Source: Rosa chinensis
Lineage: Eukaryota; Streptophyta; Magnoliopsida; Rosales; Rosaceae
DNA length: 64,000 bases
Reading direction: 5' to 3'
Assembly: GCF_002994745.2 (NCBI RefSeq)
Contig: NC_037092.1
Span: forward strand, 86,094,398 to 86,158,397
Under the pieces are notes generated by a model that was given only the letters and a program-made list of their open reading frames with translations, had not been told where the DNA came from and did not search any database. The translations under genes were made by a program, and so were the position numbers. Of the stretch, positions 19,552 through 30,921 are shown piece after piece. How positions within the stretch are numbered: position 1 is the stretch's first letter; each line of letters starts with the position of its first letter.

Positions 19552-21298
19552 TTAGTCAAGAGTTTTTCTCTTGTCTAGAGCTTTATCTATATTTAACCAG
19601 ATACCATGAGTAGAAATTGGTATTCTGGGTATGTTGTCCTCTAGGACAAATCTTTGAGAATTTCTTTCTCCATTTTTGCCCGTATGGGCTTTCTGTAAAG
19701 GGAGTTTTACTTTTCCCTTTTCTCTGGTGATGAAAGTTTTGGAGCTTTCTCCTTCTTCCATTTCAATATCTTGATAGGGAAGGACTTTTCTTGTCTTTCC
19801 TGTTTTGAACTTTTTCATTTCTTCGATTAGTTTTTCTAATCGTTCAGGATTTTCGCAGGATTCTGCTTCATCATAAAGATCATAGAGCTTTTGTGCTCTA
19901 AGCATATTGACTGGTCTGTTCAGATCAGCTTCTAATTCTTCTTCAGTGATAGGCTTTGTTGGTTCTTCAACAGAGAATTTGGTACCATTAACACTAGCTT
20001 CTCTAGTGCTATAGCTTATTCTAAGAAGATTGTTGTTTACCCTAATGTTCTCAGGACAGATGTCACTTTTTCTGTGATCTTCGAATTTTAGACTGATATC
20101 TCCAGTCTTTCTTCTTTCATATATTGTCTCTTTGGCATTTTCTGCTGGTTTTTTCGAACCAGATAATTTCCATTCAATAGGAAAAGTTACTTCATTCCAA
20201 GTAACCTTATGAATCTGCTGTGAATGGTTCTTCTGACTGGTGAGGAATCCAGTAGTAAGACCTGGGATATTTGATATCCTCGTCTTTGGTTCTACTGTGG
20301 TGCTCATAAGTTTATAGTATATTTTGTATACTATAGCCAGTTCCTGCATATCTTTTTTCATGGATATGTCATCTGTCTTGACTCTCAATCTGAGACAGTG
20401 AGCTGCATCTTTCAAGCTGGTTGAGAAATTTGGGAAGCAGTTGAAATAAGCCACTTGATTGTATAAAGATGCCTTAAGGGTTCCCAACAGACTAGCTTGA
20501 AAATCTATTAGTCTATTGTCTTAGAGCACACATAGAACTGAACAGTTTATGCCTTCTCGAGCAAGAAATTTTATGCCTACTTGGATTGCTCCAATATGCA
20601 TAAATTGATAATTTTTTGCTTTTGCTCGGGCAACTTCTGCAAGAGTGATCATCAGTAGATCGGTTGCTCCTGTTGTGGATGGGGTTGTAAATTCCAATAA
20701 TTTGAAGTGGTGGCTATCCAACATGTCAAATTTTCCCCTTTTGTAGATTTGTTTAAAATCTAACTTTGGAATTATGGAGTTTTTTACCTCATGTTCAATT
20801 TCGTTGAATTCGAATTCTTCAGCATTGAGGAGTTGTACTCCTTTCTTTTTTCCAAAGATGCTCATCATTTTGACATCTCTTTTTTCTTCTTTCGGGTTTT
20901 CATACCGAATACTAGTCTGACTAGTAGATGGTCCAAGAAAAATCATGTTTGGAACAAGATTCTTCTCAGGTTTTTCTAATGGTTTAAATCCATTAGCTTT
21001 CTTTGGTTTTACTGTAGGCACTTTCTTGTCCTTCAGTATATTTTTCATTGAATCCAGCGTTTTTTGCTGTTTATTGATTTTTCTACTAACACTTATTAGC
21101 TTTTCTTCTTCCGTTTTTGGAAGTTCCTTGATATAATCTAGTTTGTTTTCCAATTTTTCTAATTGGTAGATTATAGCAGGTAATTTTTCTAGATGATTGA
21201 CATCTAGATAATTCCTTTAGTAGGATCTGATGTTTCTCATCAGAGGATTTCAGTAGAGAATTCAACTTCTCTAATATTAAATCAGACATTGTCCACAT
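19552..21298 (-). pseudogene. viral ORF1 N-terminus and movement-protein region, copy A
   Basis: The first part of ORF1, with the movement-protein-like domain (30K superfamily by position). It starts near 21298 just after the primer site, is broken by a frameshift at about 21150, and again by a nonsense codon at 20521 where copy B reads glutamine. The open pieces are 21086-21298, 20521-21153 and 19552-20487. The middle piece has the conserved hydrophobic strands around FMHIGAIQVGIKFLARE. Domain assignment rests on order in the polyprotein and on general resemblance. Confidence 0.65.
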
Positions 21299-21329
21299 AG
21301 TGGGATTCCCCTTTTGAGCTATTTTACAA

Positions 21330-21341
21330 GCTCTGATACCA
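21330..21341 (-). other. tRNA-Met primer binding site, copy A
   Basis: TGGTATCAGAGC on the minus strand, the standard complement of initiator tRNA-Met 3' end used by caulimovirids to prime minus-strand DNA synthesis. It lies just 5' of ORF1. Copy B has one mismatch at the same place. Confidence 0.88.
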
Positions 21342-21354
21342 GTGAGATGTGGAT

Positions 21355-21546
21355 CTAATCAATGCTCAAATAATCAAGAGGTTTTTGTTCGTCTTTAAGA
21401 GTATATAAGATATCTTCAATATCTTGTTTAATTTTATAGATTCTTGTTTGAAGTCTATAGATGATATCCCAGTAATCGGGAGTTTCTCTGTAGAGATTAT
21501 CTCTAAAGCCTTTCAATTTTCTCAGCTTTTCTCTTTCTTTTTTCAA
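21355..21546 (-). CDS. short coiled-coil ORF upstream of the viral primer site
   Basis: A 63-residue, K/E/R-rich minus-strand ORF that ends 14 bases before the primer site. It looks helical throughout. Copy B has the homologous DNA at about 32290-32490, but there it contains stops. It could be a leader ORF of the virus or the tail of a coding region that spans the linearisation point of the circular genome. No function is recognised. Confidence 0.4.
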   Translation of the reverse strand: MKKEREKLRKLKGFRDNLYRETPDYWDIIYRLQTRIYKIKQDIEDILYTLKDEQKPLDYLSID

Positions 21547-21980
21547 TTCTTTGCTAATACTGTTACAGATAGCAACTAATTCAAGTCTGTCAACAATCGA
21601 AATTATGAATAGTAAAATGTTACTGCTTACCTTTGAATATAGAGGATGAAATATAGTTGCAATTATAATCTAGACAAATATATTCAAGATGGGTCCACCA
21701 CGTTTCATCAAAAGGAAAATAATAGTAAAAGAAAGCATCAAAAAGAGAGAGAGAGGGGTACTAATGGTATAAACATTTAGTGAAAGGAATAGTTGGGAGA
21801 AAAAGAGAAAACTTTTGTGTGAATGGGGTTGAAAATAAGTTAGTGGAGTGTATGGAGTGTATTTCGGTATTTTGTGGGTAAGTGGTCATTATCCCTTTAT
21901 TTCTAATAATAACTTTGTGCATCGATTATTAGCCAATTACAATTGCCTCTTATTGTCTGTAAAATTCTATTTATCACTGT

Positions 21981-23115
21981 TAGGACGCCTGGGCATTTTA
22001 GCCCGAAAACCCGAACCGAATAGACCCGGACCGCCAGGTCCGAGCCGGGCTTTGAGAGAAAAAATAGATAAAAAAATAAAGCCCGGATTGTTTGAGTTTT
22101 AATGGGCCGGTCCCGGGCCCTGATATCCATAACCCCAAAAGCCCGAAGAAGAGCCCGATTGAATATATCCCTTTGACTTTCCACACTTCTACTGGTCTTT
22201 GTCTTAAGACTCTGAAGATTTTCAGTCAATATTTAACCCTCAACCGCAACACTCAAACACAACACCTACCCCGAGTCCTCAACCTTTCTCAGTCAACACT
22301 CAGCTTCGGGGTTTGATTTCCTTGGAGCTATCAGAACTTCAGAAGGGTTTCAGGTTTCTGTTTTTAGTTCCTTTTGAAGCTCGAACCCAAATTTCGAAGC
22401 CCTCAATCGATTTCCCGAAGCTCGAAGCCCTCGATCGATTTCCAGATTTAGAATTTGAAGCCCTAATTTCTAGAAACCCAGCAGCAATCCCCTTTGGCCT
22501 TCTTCACTAACTCGAAACCCAACAACAATTTCAATTTTCCATTTTGAAACCCAATCCTAAGGTGGAACCCAAAGCCTCTCTTCATCAGTTTGGCAATGGA
22601 ACCCAAAGCTGCCATTTGTGAGGACGAGTTGGTGATGGCTTCGTCGGTTATTGTTGGTTTTGGTTATACTTGGATAGGATCCTTCATTTCTATACTAATG
22701 TTTTTCGGTGATAGTGAGACTTTGAATCTGGTACTGTCATATACTAATGTTTATGGGGAGTTTGTGACTGGTGGGCAATGTTTATGATTCAAGGTTTTGT
22801 AGGTTGTGCCTGTTGGCTTGTGCTTTTATAGAACTGGAGTCTTTGGGACAATCAAGTTGTAAGATAATTTTGATTGCAGCTAGCTAGAACTGCAGCAAGC
22901 TTAATAGCTTGTTTGTTCTTGAAATGCAAAAATTTGAAAAAATTTCAGTTTTGTTATTGGGCCTGAAAAGACCATAGGACCGGCCCGTTTAATAATGGTC
23001 CGGGCCGTAGTGGTCCCTTAAAATGAAAAACTACTTTTGAGCCCGGCCCGAGATATTCGGGCTTGGTCCCGGGCCCTGTAAAATCCATACTGGGCTCGGC
23101 CCGTGCCCAGGCCTA
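21981..23115. mobile_element. hAT-type non-autonomous element between the viral copies
   Basis: 1135 bp with imperfect terminal inverted repeats (TAGG..CCTGGGCA at the left, TGCCCAGGCCTA at the right) and a perfect 8-bp target duplication, ATCACTGT, at 21973-21980 and 23116-23123. Both ends are rich in GGCCCG/CGGGCC motifs, typical of hAT subterminal binding sites. The interior has no transposase. A short ORF at 22590-22787 is not recognised. Confidence 0.88.
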
Positions 23116-23192
23116 ATCACTGTTAAGGTGAATTGGGTATTTCCTTGTAGTTTCCCACCAACACATACCATGTAATGTTCCCAACAACTTCT

Positions 23193-25320
23193 AATTTCTG
23201 AAACCATTACTTTAATTTAATTGTTAGAATATGGATTAATGATTTGGGGTTTTGCCTGTATGCCCAAAAACACTATGTATTTTGCCCAATCAGTCCATCA
23301 AGGTGGTATTTTGCCCATTTACACAAATCTTAGGGGAAAAGACTCATAAATGTAGTTTTTTTTAAGGTAGTGTCTAATGTATCCTATGCTGACTTTTGAG
23401 TTGAAATTCACTTTTCTTTAGAAAAAAACTCTTCAAACTTATAAAAAAAAAGAAAACAAAACTAAACAAAACTAGCCTTCAACATGCCCAAAAAGTTTTT
23501 CACCTAACGGCTCCCTGCCTAATGGTTAGTTTAACACACGGAATCATTGCTGCTTGTTTCTATCCAAAGCGGAGGAAATTCTTCTTAAGAAATAGAAAAT
23601 CTAAACTTAAAGATAGTACAGGATTAAGGCTGAACACAGATATAAAATAGCAACATAAAACAACTGAAATATGAAATATTGACGAAGTGGATGAGCAATC
23701 TGAAATTATTTATTTAAACATAATTACAAGCTAAGAACTCAGAGCCTCATTCTCAGATAAACAGCTAGCTGTTTAGCTATCCATGAGAACGAGTACAGAT
23801 ACTTACTTGAAATGAAAGCACACTACTCCACACTAGACAGGAAGGAAAGAGCACACTGCTACTATGGCTTTCTTACTTCTTGAGAGAATACTCTTCTGCT
23901 AACTTCCAATTTCTGAAACCATTACTTTAATTTAATTGTTAGAATATGGATTAATGATTAGGGGTTTTGCCTGTATGCCCAAAAACACTATGTATTTTGT
24001 CCAATCAATCCATCAAGGTGGTATTTTGCCCATTTACACAAATCTTGGGGAAAAAGACTCATAATGGTAGTCTTTTTTAAGGTAGTGTCTAATGTATCAT
24101 ATGCTGACTTTTGAGTTGAAATTCACTTTTCTTTAAAAATCTTCAAACTTCTAAAAATAAAAAAAAACTAAACTAAACTAAACAAAACTAGTCTTCAACA
24201 TGCCCAAGTTTTTCACCTAACAGCTCCCTGCCTAATGGTTAGTTTATCAGACGGAATCACTGCTGCTTGTTTCTATCCTAAGTAGAGGAAATTCTTCTTA
24301 AGAAATAGAAAATCTAAACTTAAAGATAGTACAAGATTAAGGCTGAACACAGATATAAAATAGCAACATAAAACAATTGAAATATGAAATATTGACGAAG
24401 TGGATGAGCAATCTGAAATTATTTATTTAAACATAATTACAAGCTAAGAACTCAGAGCCTCATTCTCAGATAAACAGCTAGCTGTTTAGCTATCCATGAG
24501 AACGAGTACAGATACTTACTTGAAATGAAAGCACATTACTCCACACTAGACAGGAAGGAAAGAGCACACTGCTACTATGACTTTCTTACTTCTTGAGAGA
24601 ATACTCTTCTGCTAACTTCCAATTTCTGAAACCATTACTTTAATTTAATTGTTAGAATATGGATTAATGATTAGGGGTTTTGCCTGTATGCCCAAAAACA
24701 CTATGTATTTTGCCCAATCAGTCCATCAAGGTGGTATTTTGCCCATTTACACAAATCTTCGGGGAAAAGACTCATAAGGTAGTCTTTTTTAAGGTAGTGT
24801 CTAATGTATCCTATGCTGACTTTTGAGTTGAAATTCACTTTTCTTTAGAAAAAACCTCTTCAAACTTCTAAAAAAAAAAAAAACTAAACTAAACAAAACT
24901 AGCCTTCAACATGCCCAAATTTTTCACCTAACGGCTCCCTGCCTAATGGTTAGTTTAACAGATAAAATCATTGCTGATTGTTTCTATCCTAAGCAGAGGA
25001 AATTCTTCTTAAGAAATAGAAAATCTAAACTTAAAGATAGTACAGGATTAAGGCTGAATATAGATATAAAATAGCAACATAAAACAACTGAAATATGAAA
25101 TATTGACGAAGTGGATGAGCAATCTGAAATTATTTATTTAAACATAATTACAAGCTAAAAACTCAGAGCCTCATTCTCAGATAAACAGCTAGCTGTTTAG
25201 CTATCCATGAGAACGAGTACATATACTTACTTGAAATGAAAGCACACTACTCCACACTAGACAGGAAGGAAAGAGCACACTGCTACTATGACTTTCTTAC
25301 TTCTTGAGAGAATACTCTTA
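23193..25320. repeat. threefold tandem repeat, ~714-bp period, viral leader side
   Basis: Three copies begin at about 23193, 23908 and 24621 with AATTTCTGAAACCATTAC and end with a phrase around CTTGAGAGAATACTCTT. The last ~175 bp of each unit matches the viral leader next to the copy-A promoter (11911-12100), so each unit includes viral leader sequence; the rest has no match in copy A. There are small indels between copies. On the minus strand the array lies downstream of the copy-B TATA box. Confidence 0.88.
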
Positions 25321-25362
25321 TGCTAAATTTTCTGATGCCTTACAAACTGAACCTATGACTCC

Positions 25363-25369
25363 TTATATA
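25363..25369 (-). promoter_or_regulatory. TATA box of viral promoter, copy B
   Basis: CTATATAAGGAG on the minus strand downstream of ORF2, matching the copy-A element at 12158-12164. Transcripts would run into the threefold tandem repeat. Confidence 0.65.
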
Positions 25370-25574
25370 GAGAGCGGAACTCAAACCATAATTCAAAATG
25401 CAAAAATGTACAGGACAACTCTATTATTTTCTGCTCTCGTGAGTGCTCCGAATGATTGTGGTCGATTGATGAAAAGCAGATTCCTTTAGGTGAAATGTTT
25501 TTCACGTTCTTCTTTTTGAAAAGCGAAAACATCAAAGCCAAAGTTTCTTTCGGTGCTTTTCTACACTTGCCGCT

Positions 25575-26649
25575 TCACCTGTTCTCATATGTTTCAGAAT
25601 TGTGGCCTAGGACAAAAGAGTTGCTTTCCATCCTAGCTTTGGTTCCATTTTCCTCTATATCTGTATCTTCATACATTTTGTAGTGGTTGTCATTTTCAAT
25701 TTTTTCGATCCATTGAAAACAGGCCAAAGTGAAGTCAATGTCCTTTCTCTTGAGGGATAGAAAAAGGTCACTGCTAATAACCTCAGGATGGTCATATGCA
25801 GTTATTATGATTTTCTCTCCTGCTGCCAGAAATGTATTTTCAGTATCTTCTTCGATGATCTTTTTGATGGATTCTAGGGACATAGCCTTCATCCAGGGAG
25901 TACTAGAATTTGGTTGGCCATTATGTCCTACACATGCAGGCTGAAGATATCGTCCTTGAATAATTCTCACATAATGGTATGGAGAAATATAATCAACTTC
26001 ATCATCCTTCTTCTGAATCCATTCTGGTGGAGTAGATCTAAATTTCAACCTAAGAATGCAATCATTTTTCCTCACATTCTTAACAGTGTTGACTATGATG
26101 GGAGGCAATCCTTTGAGATTATCATTTGCTTTTGTCCAGAGATTATGGACAAAACCATTTTCAACAGGCCAGAGTTTGTGTTCTTGAGGATGTTCACTCT
26201 GAATGTTAACCACATATCTTCCAACATACGGTCCAGGGACAATGAAGAGGGTTCGGGGAAGACATGAGTCAGAATTATGACTTTCAATAAGATTATGAAA
26301 GTGGAACCAATCTGATTCTTTTAGTGCTAGAATAGAAACTTTAGCACTTTCCGGATCTTCTAGATATTGGATTTTTTTTTTCATTCTAGATAGCACTCTG
26401 CTGCGTATTTTCATAAAGTTCTTCAACTGGTGGTCTACCATTTTCATGAAGTTCTTCAGCTAGGGCAAACAAAGCTAGGAACATGAGTCCACTATTTCTT
26501 TCCTGGAAAGCATATAAGAGGTTATTTAAAATAACTTTCTGGTGATATGCTAGTTTTCTGCCAGTTCTAAACACAAGATCATTAAAAGTTTTTAGTTCAT
26601 AATTAAAAATATTTATAACTCCAAATGAAATTACTTTGCTTTTTGGCAA
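25575..26649 (-). pseudogene. viral ORF2, copy B
   Basis: The same protein of unknown function as in copy A. Two open pieces, 26386-26649 and 25575-26447, overlap in different frames, so a single frameshift near 26390-26400 separates them. The second piece is 290 residues with a conserved LFIVPGPYVGRY core and keeps the genuine C-terminus that copy A lost to its LTR insertion. The N-terminal basic part lies further upstream (26650-26870) and has stops. Confidence 0.75.
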
Positions 26650-26867
26650 AGCAACAGCCTTAGCCTTGATGAGCCTTTACCGTCTGCGGGCTAGCCAATT
26701 CTTTACCCTGAGATTGATCAATTATGGCTAAACTTTTCGGATTTAGCAAAAACCTTTTGAGGATTTTTTTCTTTGGGTTCCTCAACATTTTTAGGTTCTT
26801 TTCCTGTTCTCCGGTTTCAAGGGTTGCGACCTTCATCGCCTTCTCTACGACTGAACATTACCATTTC

Positions 26868-27310
26868 TCATGTTAGGGCTTCTGGAAGATAGTTCTTGTT
26901 TCCTGCAATTAACTCAACATTATAATCATATTGGATAAGAAATAATTGCCAATTTGTTAATCTTCCTCCATCAGCAGCTTTGTCAAGTTTAAAGTTTTTA
27001 AAATTCTTTACTCTAGCACAATCGGTGCGTACAGTAAAAAGTTTTCCTAAAAAAGCTGAAGAATTTAAAATTGTTTTCTTGACAGCCAAGATTTCTTTTT
27101 CTCCTGTAGGATAATTTTGATCTGCAGGACTGAACTTGCCACTACAAAATTTACAGATCTTTTCAATGTTAGTTCCAGGAGTTTTTGCTAGAAAAATACC
27201 AGACCAGTAATTATCGCTAGCATTAGTTTATAGAATGATTTCATCATTTTCTTTTGGTTGTTGGAGAGGAGGGAGGTTTTTGCAGAGGGATTTTATCTGC
27301 TTCGCAATTT
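26868..27310 (-). pseudogene. viral RNase H segment, copy B
   Basis: Homologous to 14305-14622. Conserved pieces include LAVKKTILNSSAFLGK and the segment around NWQLFLIQYDYNVEL, which is the C-terminal RNase H strand present here but interrupted in copy A. Stops divide it from RT. Confidence 0.65.
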
Positions 27311-27315
27311 TTTCA

Positions 27316-28224
27316 TCATCTTCTGTGAAGTTCCATTTTCTTTTGAATAGGAGATAACATTGCTGTTAACCCCGAGACTTTGGGAATGAAATCTTTCCCA
27401 TAGTTAATGACTCCTAAGAATCTTTCTAGACTTTTAGCATCAGGAATTTTATCTGGGAATTTCCAGATTTTCTCAAGGATATGGGGTTGGAGTTTTATCA
27501 CTCCATTCTTGATATTTATACCAAAAAAATCAACTTCATCTAGGATAAATAAATATTTCTTTTCTCCTAAGATGATTTCATGCTGAATTATCAGCTTAAC
27601 AACCTCATAATGGTGTTTCATATGTTCTTCTCTGTTTTTGGAGAAGACCAGGATGTCATCAATCTAGACGACACAGAATTCAGTAACATGTTTGAAAATA
27701 TCATCCATCTTTCTTTGGAAGATTGAAGGGGCTTGTTTTAGGCCAAAGGGCATTACTAACCATTCATAATGACCTTGTGGTGTTCCAAATGCAGTAAGGG
27801 GAACTCTATCTGGATGCATCTTGACTTGCCAAAAACCCGACTTTGCATCGAATTTTGAAAAGACTATAGCTCCTTTGAGCTAGTTGATCAAGTCTCTTGC
27901 TTGAGCTATTTGATAACCGTCCTTAACGGTTTTCTTATTGATGTCTCTATAGTCGATCACCATTCTATCTTTTCCTCTAACATTTGCTGCATGGTTTCTC
28001 ACGTAGAATGCTGAAGCATGATGAGGGCTAGTGGATGATCAAATTAATCTCTTTTTCAAGAGATCTTCTACGTCTTTTCTAAATTCTTTTTTATCTTCCT
28101 CTTTATATTGAGGAATGACTTTAACATCACATATAGGATTCATATCATGTAATGTTAATTCACAGACCACATGGTCTTTTTTCCAAAGTTTATGAGGATC
28201 GACATCTATATTTTGTTCGAACAT
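27316..28224 (-). pseudogene. viral reverse transcriptase segment, copy B
   Basis: Homologous to the copy-A RT. At the catalytic site the plus strand reads ATCAATCTAGACGACACAG, so on the minus strand the codon before the IDD residues is a stop (TAG): the YIDD tyrosine or its neighbour is lost. Several other stops are present (28039-28224 and 27316-27621 are the only longer open pieces). It is clearly inactive. About 130 bp near 27920-27990 that is missing from copy A is retained here. Confidence 0.75.
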
Positions 28225-28896
28225 TTTCTTGATTTTATCAAGAGAAGGAATTTTCTGAGATTCAAGCTTATTTTGGAGATGCTTGAGGTTATGTTCATGG
28301 ATGAAACTAGCTTATTCATCTTCGCTAGTTTCTTCTTCTTCAGAAGAAGAATCTTTTATAAGCAATTCTTTTTGTTGCCTAATTTGAAGTACAGGTTCAA
28401 ATCTAGGCTTGTAGGGCTTATGATCACCACTATTTCGTTGCGATCTCTAATATTGAGTAGTAAAGTTTGGACCTACTACACTTTTTTCTTGGGTAAGTCT
28501 ATCGGCCCAAAACATTCAATCTCCTTTTTTGAAGCTCATAGCTTCTTCGTCTTGATCAAATCTCTATTGGATAAGGAAATCTGATCCTTGGCATTCTGAT
28601 TGCCAAAATGTATGGATGATAAATGTTTCTCCACCAATGGTGATGTGAACATCTTTAGCTACCTCATTCATGGTAAAATGGCTTCCGTCAAATTGAACAC
28701 CAGTAGCTTTTCTTTTATCATCTTCTTTCCAAAGTTCTTCTGGAATTGCAAATTTTTTTTTTGCAACTGTGAATCCTGATCCATTATCTACAAATACATG
28801 TAGATGATATTTTATGTGATCAGGAAATTTTAATCCAATCTCTATTTAGTTGTTGTATCTACTGGTAGAGACGATTTTCGATTGTTGAAGCTCATC
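28225..28896 (-). pseudogene. viral aspartic protease region, copy B
   Basis: Homologous to 17421-18060 without the MULE insertion. The active-site residues are again DNGSG (about 28780-28795). Many stops interrupt it. It gives the uninterrupted layout from protease into RT for comparison with copy A. Confidence 0.6.
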
Positions 28897-30920
28897 TTAA
28901 GCTTGTTCTTGTGGTACAAATGGTTTGCATTTTTCGAGTTCAATTATTTCTATATTTTCATCTATCTTTTGTTCCTTTATTTCTGGAGAAGATAGAGCAA
29001 TTTTTTTAGTAATTTTTTGGATCAAGACTTCTGAATTATTTTCTAGTTGTTCATAGAAATATTCTTCGTATTCTTGTTTCACCAGTTGGCCTATATTGCC
29101 ATTTTTGTTTTTCTTCTTGCTTCATCTATGAAGCATTCTTTGTGTAGATACCTCTACTAGTAAGCTACTTTGTTACATCACCAATCATAAGTAACACCCT
29201 CTTTGGGGGGCCCACAAGTCATGGTGGGGCCCAACCGAGACATGCATCCCATAGCCCGATGTCCAAGCTATACCACGGTAGTCGGAAGCGGCCAATACCT
29301 CGCCAGGAAGCCACCTTCCTGGCCTTGCCAACATACCTCCACAATATGGCTTTCTAGACTAGAAAAATGGGTTTAGCATCCTACATGGAAGAAAATGTAA
29401 TGTGGAGGGGTTCCCTTACCTATAAAAGGGACCTCCATCCACTTAGATCACCATCCCATTACATCTCATGTAATCCCCTTGGGCCGCAAGGCCCAACACA
29501 CTAGTTACGCTTTCAAGTGGACGTAGTTTCCTATTAAGGCGGGAAACGAACCACTATACTTCTTGTGTGTGTCTCTCTCTCTTACTCTCTCTCTTTCTCT
29601 AAAGCTAACTAGAGACCCTGCGGACTCTAACGTTGATTAACACTTTGTGATAAGTCTTTTTCGACTCTTCACAAAACATAGAAAGTCCATTCTTTTCATG
29701 ACATGAACAATAGTCACAAATAAATGTACTAGGGTTAACCTGATATGAAGACATTATTTCTTCTGTCTTACTTTCTTCCCAATTTTTTACTTTAAGAACA
29801 TTCATCTGTCTAGATTCTAAGTATTCTATTTCAGAATCTATTTCAGAGTTTGATGGGGATTCTTCTTCTTCAGAACAGGCAGAGTAGACTGACCTGTTGT
29901 CATCTTCTTCATCAGAACAGGCTACTTCATAGCCTTTCATATTTGCTATTTCTACTATAGGCTCATATCTTCAAATAGAGCTTTTGTAGATCTTTTATTT
30001 TTCTTTGGACATTCATTAGCATAGTGTCCTTCAGCTTTACATAACCAGCATCTGCATGCTTTCTTTCCTAGTTTGTTCTGATGGCTGCTTTGATGATTCT
30101 TCTTTTTCTTGAAGAATTTCCTTTTGGGATCTCTATCTTGTTTTTTGGAGCTTTTTATTAAACTTCCAATCTTTTTTATTTTCATTCTTTCTAAATCTTT
30201 TTGAGTAATATTTTTCTTTTCTTTTCCTACGAAACCTGGATTCATGACATCCCTAGTTGGTAGGCATATCTAGTATTCCATAACAGAAGTTTTCAACTCC
30301 TTTGAGTTGTTTCTTGGCCATTTTGGCTCTAAAATGTGCTTTGCCTTGTTCTTTCAGTAATTGCCTGATTCTGTCGGCAATTCCTCCAACTGAAAATCTT
30401 TCAATTGGTTTTTCAGCTATACTTTCTCTTAAAGCTGTTCTCCATGGTTCAGAAAGTTTTCTGTGTAACAGGTTTAGTAGATCATTGTTTTCTGGTTCAC
30501 CTATTGTACAATAGTATTCCTGGAATTCATTTAGATACTCTTCAAAATATCTCATGTCGCAGGTTTTGAGAGCATAAATGTTTGATTTGGCCGCTTCTTT
30601 AGCCTTTTAACTTATATTTAAGAGATCTCCACAGAACTGATCATACAGCTGTACTGCAAAATCATATGGAGATCAATTTTGAATTTTTTTATTTCTGCTA
30701 ACCATTCTCTTCCTCTGAGAGTCTCTTTGAAAGATAGGTAATATTTTTTGGCTACTCCAGTGAGAGTAGTTTCATAATACACCTGAAGATCTAGTGCTTC
30801 AAATTTTCCAAGGGTGAGAGCAGAAGCCATCATGAGGTTATCTACCCATTGGTCAATGGCTTTCCTTTTATCTAGAGCTTTGTCTAGATTCAGCCATATA
30901 TCGTAATTTGTGATTGGCAC
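28897..30920 (-). pseudogene. viral capsid region, copy B, split by a solo LTR
   Basis: Homologous to 18061-19533. Open pieces at 30618-30920, 30253-30555, 29955-30245, 29643-29940 and 28897-29082 follow one another with frameshifts between them. The zinc knuckle [14 protein letters not shown] is intact. The solo LTR 29143-29642 interrupts the acidic C-terminal part. Confidence 0.75.
29143..29642 (+). mobile_element. solo LTR inserted in viral capsid region (copy B)
   Basis: 500 bp, TG...CA ends (TGTAGATACC to GATTAACA), with a perfect 5-bp target duplication, CTTTG, at 29138-29142 and 29643-29647. It contains a TATA-like CTATAAAAGGG near 29431. It is the same family as 12530-13028 in the opposite orientation. 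Confidence 0.92.
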
Positions 30921-30921
30921 C

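Larger units (their letters stand above)
11911..21900 (-). mobile_element. endogenous pararetrovirus copy A (Caulimoviridae, florendovirus-like)
   Basis: A nearly complete but defective viral genome on the minus strand. Order in the direction of transcription: leader and tRNA-Met primer site, ORF1 (movement, capsid with zinc knuckle, aspartic protease, reverse transcriptase, RNase H), ORF2 of unknown function, and a promoter region. There is no integrase and no LTR. The two-ORF layout with a conserved second ORF fits florendoviruses as I know them. ORF1 holds several stops and frameshifts and is split by a MULE; ORF2 is split by a solo LTR. No functional genome is present. Its left border is where similarity to copy B and to the tandem repeat ends, near 11911. 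Confidence 0.88.

Noticed and set aside
22590..22787. 65-codon ORF as a gene between the viral copies
   Set aside because: It lies inside the hAT element with no recognisable domain or neighbour context.
23193..25320. Threefold repeat as a CRISPR-like or satellite array
   Set aside because: Units are over 700 bp with only three copies and contain viral leader; neither CRISPR nor satellite structure fits.
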